Assembly (NCBI GenBank): GCA_009599575.1
Contig: VWND01000075.1
Span: 806,001 to 870,000, forward strand
Direction: 5' to 3'
Source of the DNA: Blumeriella jaapii
Taxonomy: Eukaryota > Ascomycota > Leotiomycetes > Helotiales > Drepanopezizaceae
DNA: 64,000 bases
Shown in pieces: positions 10,986-20,530 of the stretch. Position 1 is the stretch's first letter. Every line of letters begins with the position of its first letter. The notes beneath the pieces were generated by a model. The model was not told the DNA's origin. It ran no database searches and was given only the letters and a program-made list of their open reading frames with translations. The position numbers and the translations under genes were made by a program.

Positions 10986-11501
10986 TTACATAACCACACA
11001 ACACCCCACACGCTTCGCACCCCTTTCGCTTTTCGGCTTCTCAACCTCCTTAAATCCTTCCATCTCCACCCCAAACCTTAATCTTCCATCTGGACCCATC
11101 GCAAATCCCTTGTACCTCGCCAGGTACAGCTCCGTCGCGGCTCTCTTCCGCCCATCCTCCATCTCTACCACGTACAACTGCACTGTCTGCCTCCTCTCCC
11201 GGCTCATGCCGTTCTCGAGCTCCCGGCGCAGGTTGAGAATGTCACTGGTCAGGAAGGAAGCGTGAGCGCACGGCGTGCCAAGGTCGCGCAGGGCGCGCGT
11301 AAGCCTTGCAATAGCGGAAGGCCGCAGGGTCGTGTATGGGGCGAGGTAGATTGGAGGAAGCGGTGAGAGTGTGGTTTGAGCCGTGAAGATGTGGTGGCAA
11401 ACCGGGCTGAGTGTAGCATGTTGGGAGGGGAAGGCTGATGTTACGGTGGCGGTGCTGGAGGTGATGGTTCTCCGAGATTGTGGTTGTGTTTTGGGGTCCA
11501 T
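10986..11501 (-). CDS. uncharacterised 171-aa protein with C-terminal CaaX box
   Basis: A single open frame runs from the ATG at 11501 to the TAA at 10986. No known domain is recognised. The centre (RLTRALRDLGTPCAHASFLTS, ILNLRRELENGMSRERRQ) looks like a small globular or helical protein, followed by VQLYVVEMEDGRKRA, ELYLARYKGF and LRFGVEMEGFKEVEK. The last residues GCCVVM form a CaaX motif (C-V-V-M, Met at X favouring farnesyl transfer) with an extra Cys before it that could be palmitoylated. Membrane attachment is inferred from this motif only. A second small protein in this window (23200-23545) ends almost identically. Confidence 0.6.
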   Translation of the reverse strand: MDPKTQPQSRRTITSSTATVTSAFPSQHATLSPVCHHIFTAQTTLSPLPPIYLAPYTTLRPSAIARLTRALRDLGTPCAHASFLTSDILNLRRELENGMSRERRQTVQLYVVEMEDGRKRAATELYLARYKGFAMGPDGRLRFGVEMEGFKEVEKPKSERGAKRVGCCVVM

Positions 11502-11848
11502 TGTTCTTTTGACTTGTGGTAGAGTATGAGCTTGTAGCTATCGAATGTTTAGGGAGAATGTGTTGTCTGTGAAGATGGGAATTTGCTGGCGTGGAACGGT
11601 CATTTATATGTTAGCGTCTCCGTAGATGAAGCGTCAGTATCAGGGTTATGACTCAAATTCTAGGAATGATTCACAATTCTTGTCCCAGCTTCGAGCGAAT
11701 CTTCAAGCGGGTTTTTAATTCGGAGTCACGATTATTGAGAAAAGGCTGATGGACATCACGTATCTTTCGCGAAAGTGTCCCAGAAAAGCACCTTATGAAC
11801 CCGATTATATTTGTCCCCGATATAATAATACACTACTCGACTCAACAT
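11502..11848. other. intergenic spacer
   Basis: This holds the promoter side of the CaaX orphan and the 3' side of the hydrolase-like gene. No gene is seen. Confidence 0.5.
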
Positions 11849-13045
11849 TCAACATGACTTTGACCTCGCACAGCGTATCCCCGGTTGAAGATTTGTCACA
11901 GTCACCTCCGGAAATTCCTTACTCGGACCATTCAGTAAGTTGTCCTTGATAAATGACTTCGAATTGGTTTTCAGCCACTTTCCAAAGAAAGCCCCAACAT
12001 AAGCAGCCTGGATTTCCAGCATTCTCTTCCCTTCAATGGAATTTTGGATCTTCTGGGCATTCTTGCTTGGAACAGACAATTCCTTAGCAGCCAACTCGTT
12101 CGCCAGCACGATAGTGTCGGAAAAGCTTGTGGAAATGCTGCCTTTCACGCGAACCTCCTTCTTATACCCCGTCGAGTGCTCGCTGAAATGATTCCACGTG
12201 GTATCTCGAACACTATTTTTTTCTTCAGAACCCATGAGCATGAACGGGTTCTCAATTTTCGCCTTTCCAACAAAGAAACCTTCCATGTTGACGCCTGCGG
12301 AGAAGCGGTTGTCGCTCGACATCACAGCAGCAGCAGTTGAGCCACCAAGGCCGTGGCCGATGATGCCTACTTTGGAAGTCTGTAGTTTTTCTAACTTCCC
12401 AAATTTTCCTCGGGTATTTATGCCAGGAATTTGTGAGACGAAGTCGTGATTCGATAAGTGGTCAAGGACATCGCTGATATCCCGAGCTCGAGCTTCTACC
12501 AATGAGAGGTATCTATCGGGGTTCAGGGCCTTATTTCTGACATTCGTGACCTCTCGTGCGATGAATTTCCCACCCGGATACTCGATAAACAACGCATCCG
12601 CAGGATGGTCTACGACCACAACGACAAAACCGAGGCTTGCGAGATTCTCGGCCGTAGCGCAGTACAGGAGTCTAGTCGAAGCAAAATCGGGAGAGAAAAT
12701 AACAGTCGGAAATGGTTTCGGTGATATGGGTGCGTGGTCATATGCTTGTGCTCTGGGATAGAGGACATTCCCTGGCTCAAAATGACTTGCCAAAGACAGT
12801 TTTTCCGCGCTCTTAGGCGGATAAGCTTGTGCCTGAGAATAACCGGTCAAAGGTCCCTTCGTTGGATAATAGAGCGAGATCATGATATCACGTCCAGTTG
12901 CTGACGAGAACTCGAGATCAACAGTGCCGACTGCATGTTTCCCCGCCAAAGCAGGAAATTCAATATTGATGGCTTCGGCGTAGCTCAAGGAGAAAAAAAC
13001 TGCGCAAAGGAGAGCGGCAAGTTGTAAATACATTCGATTTGCCAT
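11849..13045 (-). CDS. secreted PAF-acetylhydrolase-like alpha/beta hydrolase lacking the catalytic triad
   Basis: An intron-free frame of 398 residues begins with a signal peptide (MANRMYLQLAALLCAVFFSL, cleavage near residue 24). The fold matches fungal platelet-activating-factor acetylhydrolase/dienelactone-hydrolase-like proteins: TVDLEFSSATGRDIMISLYYP, FPTVIFSPDFASTR, ENLASLGFVVVVVDHP, EARARDISDVLDHL. The nucleophile elbow, normally G-H-S-x-G-G, reads GHGLGG (Gly232 in place of Ser). The acid position, normally N-x-D-G, reads NMEG (Glu255). The usual His before SFSD is Ser305 (GSISTSFSD). All three catalytic positions therefore appear replaced while the frame stays intact. A non-enzymatic secreted role or recent inactivation are both possible. 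Confidence 0.85.
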   Translation of the reverse strand: MANRMYLQLAALLCAVFFSLSYAEAINIEFPALAGKHAVGTVDLEFSSATGRDIMISLYYPTKGPLTGYSQAQAYPPKSAEKLSLASHFEPGNVLYPRAQAYDHAPISPKPFPTVIFSPDFASTRLLYCATAENLASLGFVVVVVDHPADALFIEYPGGKFIAREVTNVRNKALNPDRYLSLVEARARDISDVLDHLSNHDFVSQIPGINTRGKFGKLEKLQTSKVGIIGHGLGGSTAAAVMSSDNRFSAGVNMEGFFVGKAKIENPFMLMGSEEKNSVRDTTWNHFSEHSTGYKKEVRVKGSISTSFSDTIVLANELAAKELSVPSKNAQKIQNSIEGKRMLEIQAAYVGAFFGKWLKTNSKSFIKDNLLNGPSKEFPEVTVTNLQPGIRCARSKSC

Positions 13046-13756
13046 ATTCGTGCCTTTGGGGTTGGATGGCTGTCCTGGTATTTACTGCTTGAGTTGGAGT
13101 CGATTCAGCTTTAGATTCCCGAAGTGGAAGGGACCAGAGCTTGTAACCAACGAAAGGCACGTTCGAATGCCAATGGGTTGAAAGATTCTTTAGAGATATA
13201 GGGGCGGCTTATTGTATGTTGCGAATCGGTCGTAGCTGTTGTTTCAGTGTGAAAAGATTGGATTGACTATTGTTTGGGGTGCTACCGCGCCTGTACATAT
13301 AGGTTAGTACGGCGTTTATCCGCGTCATCCACTCCGGATGGTTATTTTTGAGTTTTGTTTAGACTTCTTGGGGGTGGAGAACTCATGACCATAGAATTTG
13401 AATGTACGCCTTCCTATTCTATCTTGTCAAATGCCAATTGTTTAAGGCTGAGAAGCTCATTTCATCCCTTTGCATCCTTCGCACTCAAATAGCCCCCAAT
13501 GCCGAGTGGAGAAGACATGTGGGCATGCGAGTGGGTCTCAGAATAGGCTCGTCGGCGTGAACCGTATCCGAGTCTTATAGCTTCCTATTGTATTGCAGCC
13601 TTGTGGATTGATCTTGTACACCGATTGTTGGTATCACAGATTGGTGATGCAATAAAGGCGAGTCTTAATTCGTGTTTGAAATCTGAATGTTTTCTACTTT
13701 TAATGCGCAGCTGAGAATATCCGATAGGGGCACGAACGTCTCTTCGGTCGTGCTAT

Positions 13757-13780
13757 CACGTGCGATTAGATGGTCACGTG
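13757..13780. promoter_or_regulatory. pair of CACGTG E-boxes
   Basis: Two CACGTG hexamers at 13757-13762 and 13775-13780 are 18 bp apart, both within TCACGTG. This is a classic bHLH (Cbf1-like) site pair. The target gene is unknown; both neighbours are more than 700 bp away. Confidence 0.4.
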
Positions 13781-13902
13781 TCAGTCCCCCTGCCATCCTT
13801 CGGCCGTAGTATTCCTAGGGATATTCCCACACCGATCCTGTAGCCTTATTTCAAGATTAAACGTATCGTTCCGCCGTGGGACCGAGGAGCCGGCGCCGGC
13901 AC

Positions 13903-13927
13903 CGGAAAGTCGGAATCCGACTTCCGA
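13903..13927. promoter_or_regulatory. CGG-N3-CCG inverted repeat
   Basis: AAGTCGGAATCCGACTT (13907-13923) is palindromic around its centre. The CGG/CCG half-sites with 3-bp spacing fit a binuclear zinc-cluster (Zn2Cys6) factor. An imperfect extension reaches CGGAAAG...CTTCCG. Confidence 0.35.
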
Positions 13928-14528
13928 AAGCCGTCGTTGTGCTTCTTAAGGTGGTAGGTATCTGCCGAGCTGTACAAGACTACCTACAGAAGGTACTGAT
14001 CATATCAAGTCCTTCTCGGCGCGGTGAGGCCGAATGACCCTGTCAAACACAATTGTAGTGCTGATGCAGAATGTTTCTATTTTCTCCTTTGCGACCAGAT
14101 CGCGAGAGTCAAACCTCCATGGTGTGATGTTCTTGTTGTATCTACTTAACTGGGAATATCTAAATTGGAAATGGTTGCCACACAATCATTCACAGTAAAG
14201 CGCAGGACTCGAGATATTCACAGGAAACTCTTTAGAAAAGATAGGCCTTAGCTCAACAGATGTAGCTAAACCCATGCATAAAAGAGCCGAGCAGTAGAGT
14301 AATAACAGGCTGTCACTGTTGTGATTCATTGCATTGACTGCACAATCGCGACATCGCGTTGTTCAAGCTACGGCGCTGGACATTGTGACCAATCCCCATA
14401 ACACACTAACAGCATCAGAAATGACTCTCTTTCCAACACGCCTAAGCTCATCTCGTTATTTAGGTATTTAAGCCCAGAACTAGAGGACTGGGGGGAGGCA
14501 CTGAAACTCCAACTGAGGACTGGGCAAC

Positions 14529-15001
14529 ATGAGCGCTCAACAGGAACAGAACAACGGAAACCCGACGCCAAATTCTGCTGCAAATCCCGTTGAGACTGAC
14601 GCTGGGGCTAATGTATCATCAATCCCAACGCCCCTGCCGCGCCAGAGACCACGAAAGAATAAGTGGTTACAAAGCCAAGGTCCGTTGTCACAGAACCATC
14701 CCTTTCATCAGCCGAAAGGTTCCAAAACTTCTCTCAAGTTTTGCGCTAACCTTATCTAGGCCAGATAATAGGGCTCAAGCGCAGGAAAGGAGATAGGAAT
14801 CCCATGAATTGGAGATTCGAGATCGACAATCAGTGGATCGGGCACGAGATTACAAAAGGCTGGGACAACGACTTGCCCGAGAAGAAACCAAAACCTCGGC
14901 CAGACTCTGGGAGCGATAAGGAAAAGGGGAGTTTTTGGGGGAAGTTCAAGTTTTGGCAGAAGAAGGAAAAAGAAGGAAGTGGTACTACAGAGAGCAACTA
15001 A
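14529..15001 (+). CDS. uncharacterised 130-aa charged protein, two exons
   Basis: Exons are 14529-14679 and 14760-15001. The 80-bp intron has a GTCCGT donor, GCTAACC branch-like sequence and TAG acceptor. The N-terminal half is disordered (Asn/Pro/Thr-rich, PLPRQRPRKNKW). The C-terminal half contains NPMNWRFEIDNQWIGHEITK and a Lys/Trp/Phe-rich tail SFWGKFKFWQKKEKEG. I recognise no family. The splice joins SQ to GQIIGLKRRKGDRN and restores a single frame, which supports the gene. The start context (GCAACATGAG) is acceptable. Confidence 0.6.
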
Positions 15002-16437
15002 AACTCTGGGTTCGTGTTTCAGTAGATTGTGTGGCTTGCCTCTTAAGATAGGAAGTTGCTGGTCTGCTTGTGTAAAATACCTGTAAATAGCCTCCGGTAG
15101 AAAAGCGGAGAAACAAGCCTGGTTTACACATCATAAGATCATTTCTTTTTAGGTACATCTCGAGTCTTTATTCCTGAGTCACTGGTAGCAGTTGAAGAAT
15201 TTAAGATGTGATGTTTTGGTATTTGGCTGCTGGAAGTCAAATAGGAATCTTGTCAACATGGACGGAGCCCAACCTCAACGTGACGCCACCAACAGGACCC
15301 AATGCGCAGAAAATCATCAAAACATAGGACCCCTTCTATTACGAATATTACGGAGTTAGAATGAGAGGGAAGCTGTTTTAAAAGATTGAAGCTGGAGAAG
15401 AAAAACACTCGGAACACGAAGGAGAAGAAGAAGACACTCGATGGAGGAGGGTCATGGTGCGCATCTAGAGACCGCTATTTCCTCTGGGAAGTTCGTCTTC
15501 TAATGCTTAGCCCAAGGACGCCGCCACTTGATCGACTGGAACGCCCGATACCGCCTGAAATGATGTTGAGGATCTTGATCACTGCTGCATATGGAGCCGC
15601 GTGTTAAGGTCAAAGTTTCAGCAATCAATAAGACCAGACCCATGGGTTGGTTCCCAGAAGACTCTGCGAATTGCGGTTGCAGATGCGATAGTCATATTAC
15701 ATGCCTAATCAGGAAAGCTCTTGTTCAACAGCCTTTGATTTCTCTTTTGCTTCTCGAGAAGCTAGTGCCAAGTCAACAACCATGACCCATCTATCTTACT
15801 TGTAACCTTCGAACAACGTAACTAACTTTGTTTCCTCGTCATGTCTACTATTGCGGACGAATTCTTTACATACATGCTAAGTGTTCTTGATAATTGACCC
15901 ACGTGTAATTCATATCCTGGACTCAATTCATAAAAAGAGTTCATCTCGTAAGAGACAAAATGACCCGTAGGACAGGCGAAGGTAGAGATGACCTACAGTT
16001 CTGGAGTTGAGTCACGTGTTTCCATCAGATCAATCTTGACATGAACATCACGGCCTGCCCATGTTCTTGGCCGGGTCTAGAATGAAGATGATCGGTATCT
16101 CCCTCGATTAGTTCTCCAATCCCGGTAGGTCTAAGCTTCCGAGGCTGCTATGCTGTTGGATTAGTCGTTTGTTTTTCAAAACTCGCTTACGCACCCGCAG
16201 TGTGACTCCACTTTACTGACAAAGCAATAACGTGAGCGCAGAAAAACACGTCACAAAATGAATGTGGATCAAATTTGATATCTCAAGCGAAAAATCATGT
16301 CGTCTGATATCACCAAATAAGAAGAAGAAGAAGAGAATCTGTCATCCGCAATCCATCCACCATCCTACCCTGGTGCCTGCATAGCCTTCTGCCAACTATT
16401 CAATAGCTGCTAGAGCCAAAGGAGAAAGATCCCTCAA
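15002..16437. other. intergenic region
   Basis: No gene is recognised. The short open frames at 15386-15785 have no domain features. A TCACGTG site lies near 16012. Confidence 0.5.
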
Positions 16438-17397
16438 CTACTGCATTGCCTTGATCCTCTCGGTCATGAAAGCAACGGCCTCCGGCACTCTCCGGACATA
16501 ATCCAGATGTCCAATGAGAATAATGAGGGTGCCCTTGCAAACGGCATCGCTGTCATTACAGATGATAAGGGTCTTCTCCTTGGGGAAGTTGGGGATCTGG
16601 CCATTGTCCTACTCTGACAGTCAGCATTGTCTAAGGTAGAATTGGATGCCGCAACTCTCAGCAAGTTGAGTAGGCTTCTAGAATTGTACTTGCCCGAACG
16701 TTTTGGGTGTCACCCTTTTCACCGTTAGCAAGATATGCTCTTCAAAGTTTTCCCAAATGGAGCTAATGTAGGGAGGCGGGCTCACGAGGAGCTGAATCCC
16801 TCAACGATAGGAAGGGAAGTGGTGACTTGTACATACGTAGGTGACGGCTGCGGCGATCCTATCTTTCACTGCCTGTGAAAGATTCTCGATAGCGCGGTGG
16901 GTCAACGCCGCTCCCTGACTGTAGAAAGTTAGCTACAGATACCGATCAGTCCTTGAGACGTATTCACCTATAGCCACAAGCCACAAGGATTGAAGTTGGA
17001 CATTTGAGAGCCGCGTCTTCTAAAAGACTCTTCATCGCGGCGACTCCTTTGGTATCAGCCCCTCCTGGGCTTGCGTTGGTTGCCACACCGGCGGCATAGT
17101 CGATGCCTTCTACGGCGACCTGGTCGGCACCAAAAGCCGTTTTCAGGCCTCTGCCAGTTGGAGGTCCGACGCTGAAGCCCTGTGATGGTATTAACAAGGC
17201 GAGGGCCATGGGATGAGCAAAGCACTGCTTACCATGTTCCCGATTTCGGTAGTGCCACGAGCAAAAAAGAAGATGATAGGCTTGCAGCCACCTGTGCTAT
17301 ACTCTTTTGACGTGGTACCGACCGATTGCCTGGTTTCGATTGGGCTTGCTGATATGAGACCAGCAAGGAGGGATACGATAAGAACGTTAGCCTTCAT
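16438..17397 (-). CDS. secreted cutinase (five exons)
   Basis: Exons on the minus strand are 17397-17233, 17179-16968, 16918-16837, 16714-16694 and 16608-16438, giving 216 residues. Introns are 53, 49, 122 and 85 bp. The fourth exon is only 21 bp (GDTQNVR) and is followed by a GC-AG intron (donor GCAAGT). The signal peptide is residues 1-18 ([18 protein letters not shown]). Family motifs are [16 protein letters not shown] (oxyanion region), CGYSQGA with nucleophile Ser126, CNDSDAVC with Asp181, and His194 in GHLDYV. The conserved cysteine pairing pattern is present. Length equals typical fungal cutinases. It hydrolyses cutin esters outside the cell, which fits a plant-associated or saprotrophic lifestyle. 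Confidence 0.93.
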
Positions 17398-20193
17398 GTT
17401 TAAATCAGGTGTTTTTCTGGCGCGGATGTTAAACTGAAAATGAAATATGTTGTGGGTAAAATGTAGAGACCGGAGAATAACGAAAGTACTCGAGTTGGTT
17501 CGGGGAAAATGAATGAGAACGAAGGTAGAAGCAGCAGTGAGCTGAAGAAAGTGAATGATGTGAACGTGGAAAAGCTCAATCATAAGTACCTCAAAATTGT
17601 TGCTTCCAAGACGTCTCGAACTGAAATGACTGTTATGATTGACTTCTGTGCTTCATCCAATCGCATCAAACAGCATTATCAAAAGTGAAATAAGTGTGAC
17701 TGGAATGCAAATATAACGAGTTCATTCCATTGCAGCCGGAGCATTAGTCGTGCAGAAAAACAAACGTTGCCAAAGCCAAAGTAACATATCTCGGTGTACC
17801 ATTAACGAGGTCAACCACACCTATCGAACGATACCACTCCTCAGCCTGAGTATCAAATTTCCACAAAAGACTTGGAGGAAACAGCTCAGTCGCAGCTTAG
17901 TGTCAACTTCAAACTTGAAGATCATTAGGAACTGTTTGGATACCGGTATACACTTAACCCTTGCGCTGGATACCTGCAGGAGATTGTGCGCGGGACACTG
18001 CATATTGCTGGCGCACCTGACCGATCCGACATGCAAGAAATTATCCACCTCTCAGGGGACAAGATCAATTATGACTGATCAGCTTCGTAAAAGCAAATCC
18101 AGTTGCTTTTGGCAAGGCTCTAAGCAGCAATTGTGACTTTCCACGTTTTTCTTCCTGGATCATCTGGTCAGCCCTTCCCCAAGAAATGACAGTCGGGTCA
18201 GTTCTTGATACCATGGTTTCACGGAGCGAGGTCGTAATTGCCCGATTCGCTCTTTTGTCTTACCTCTCGATTAAAGTCTCAAGGCAGACTTGGAATGTAG
18301 ATCTCTCGCTTCCGAAGTTTAAGGTTGCCCGCTAAGCCGACGACATCAACAAAGCTATTTATTGGTTTCGTTGATGGAACATCGTTTTATCCGAATAGAA
18401 CTTCGATGCGCAATAATAAATGAGATCTTCTGACTCTGGAAACCTTTTCAATGTTCTGCCAACTTTTCAAAATGAGAACTTCGCCCTCTATGACGAATAG
18501 ATTTGGCCTAAAAATGTTGGTGTTTCTGGCATCTGCTACGTTAAGACAATATCAAACACCCGGATTCCCCACGTCTCACATTCTTTTAACGTTCTCAAAA
18601 ATGGCTCTTGATGGTTGCACCCACCCCCCCGGGCAAATGAATTATCACAAGCTAACAGACTAAGAATCAATCAACTAAGAGAAACTCTGGATTGGCCTAA
18701 TGATGATTGACTACATAGTGAATACATTGCGCGCGCCTAGAAGTCTGTCACGGTGTGAACGTAATTGAAGTGTAAGAAGGGGATGGATGACATTCTCTAG
18801 AAGTCCGGGGGGCCTGAGACAGGGGACCCGCTTCTTATCTAATCTAATCTGATCAACGATAAAAGTGGCCCGTGATTAGAGCGTGATACTTACTTTCCAA
18901 GGGTGCCCAATTTCCAAATTTGAACACGTTTTCCCATCCTTTTCTTTCCTTCAGTTCTCCTTGACTCGATATTTTCTCAACAGTCGCACTCACAATCGCC
19001 GCAGTTTCCCAATCGCAGCTGCAACTTTCGTCACGGCAATCATTGTCATCAGAACTATCCATATTTCGCGGCTTTTCGTCGACGACCCCGTTTCTTTCTC
19101 TCAGCTGCACATCAACGAAGACTCCATCCATGGTTTGTTCCCAGGAGGTGGCTCCGTGCTGTGTACTACTCGACCAGCTTAATCCCTCTCACTTTTGGTG
19201 CGCACTGCGGCTCGCGAAAAGCAAACACAGTGATTACACTCTGTTATTAGATATTCTACCTTGAATTGAGGACTTTATCAGATGCTATATATTCTCTTTT
19301 AGCGCCTGCCCTACCTAAGAGGAAGCTTAAAGAGCATTGCAGATTGTATCTGCTCGCTGCTGTGCGCGATGTTTTTATGGTAGGTGCTTGGTGCGGATTC
19401 GAGATAGAAAAGGAGTGTTTTCTCTGTGAAAGACAAAGAGAAGCTTTAAGTCTAAGCTTTATAGCAATAAGGAAATGGACGATACAAGATAACAGAAAAA
19501 TCTTGAGTCATAGCACTGTATGTTAGTCACCCTTTGTGATCTCTACTGAATCGCTGCACAAAGTAAGTCCAGTCATTTGACGGTACAGATACTGTGTACT
19601 ATCCATGTTCAGCATCTCGAAAACTGAGTGAAACTTTGATCCAGTAGACAGCACTGTCAAACAAAAGAATTCTTGCTATTGAGACTCGTAGCCTACCTTT
19701 GCTCCTTTCCTGCAACACCCGAGATTGTGGATCGTCGCTTGAGAGCCGTGCATCAGTACGCCTCGTGGCACCAAAAGAGGAAAAAGTGCAAAGTCCCTTA
19801 CATTAGTCTACCTTACTCAAGCTACCTGAACACGTTCAAATACTCTCGAAAACCAAACCCGGAAACATTTTAGATGAAATAAGAAATTCGAACCAATCCT
19901 TGAGCTTGTAACGATTGGAAAGAGATATACTCGCATTTTTAAACTCCAAGTCACACATCGGAAAGCTTTTATTAGCAGATCACTAAACAGGGTGGAAAAT
20001 CTGCATCTTATACGGAGCACATTCATCTGCGAGTGCAAATTCAGATCTCAACACGCAGTTTTGGACGATAGAAAACAGTCATGGCCGCCAAGCATCCGAT
20101 GCAGATCGATATTCCACTCTCAGGTACGACCTCAAGCTTTCGACTTCCACCGTTGGAATCATGCCAGCGGCTTTGGTCGTGACTTATAGACCC
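17398..20193. other. long intergenic region
   Basis: These 2.8 kb have no recognisable gene. It contains the cutinase promoter and 5' leader (17398-17583 stays open in frame upstream of the ATG but looks like leader) and then AT-rich sequence with scattered stops. Confidence 0.5.
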
Positions 20194-20530
20194 TCACATG
20201 ATCTCACAGAATTCCTTCATCTTCTTCAATCGTGGGTTCCTCTCGACAGGTGCAGGTTTCTCAGGCGGTCCGTCCCAGCCTTTCATGTAAGCTGGGCCAG
20301 GCCATAATTTGCAGCGGTTCTTGTAAGGGCTGAATTTGAAATCAAGTCAACTGTTGATCTTGAAGATGCTTAGTAGAGGGCACTCACTCTCCTTGCTGAA
20401 CACGGAGTTCAGCGAGAGTCTTTCTCTTTGGTTTGGTCTTCGACTCGGTCTTGGTTCCGTTGTGCAATGGCAGACCCTCCTGCTTGGCTTGGTAAGCAGC
20501 GCGGCTTCTGCGTTTAGCATTCCTGGACAT
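20194..20530 (-). CDS. uncharacterised basic 92-aa protein, two exons
   Basis: Exons on the minus strand are 20530-20388 and 20329-20194. The 57-bp intron has a GTGAGT donor, CTACTAAG-like branch and TTCAG acceptor. The first exon is Lys/Arg-rich (MSRNAKRRSRAAYQAKQ, KTKPKRKTLAELRVQQG). The second is Pro/Trp-rich (PYKNRCKLWPGPAYMKGWD) and ends with NPRLKKMKEFCEIM. No family is recognised. Splicing joins the two open segments in frame and the composition is protein-like, so a real small gene is likely. The basic N-terminus could direct it to the nucleus or bind nucleic acid. Confidence 0.68.

Larger units (their letters stand above)
13046..14528. other. intergenic region with candidate regulatory palindromes
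   Basis: No coding signal. It holds two CACGTG sites, a CGG-AAT-CCG inverted repeat, and a 25-bp element (GTTGGTATCACAG...GGTGATGCA at about 13627-13651) that recurs at about 52475-52499. Confidence 0.5.
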
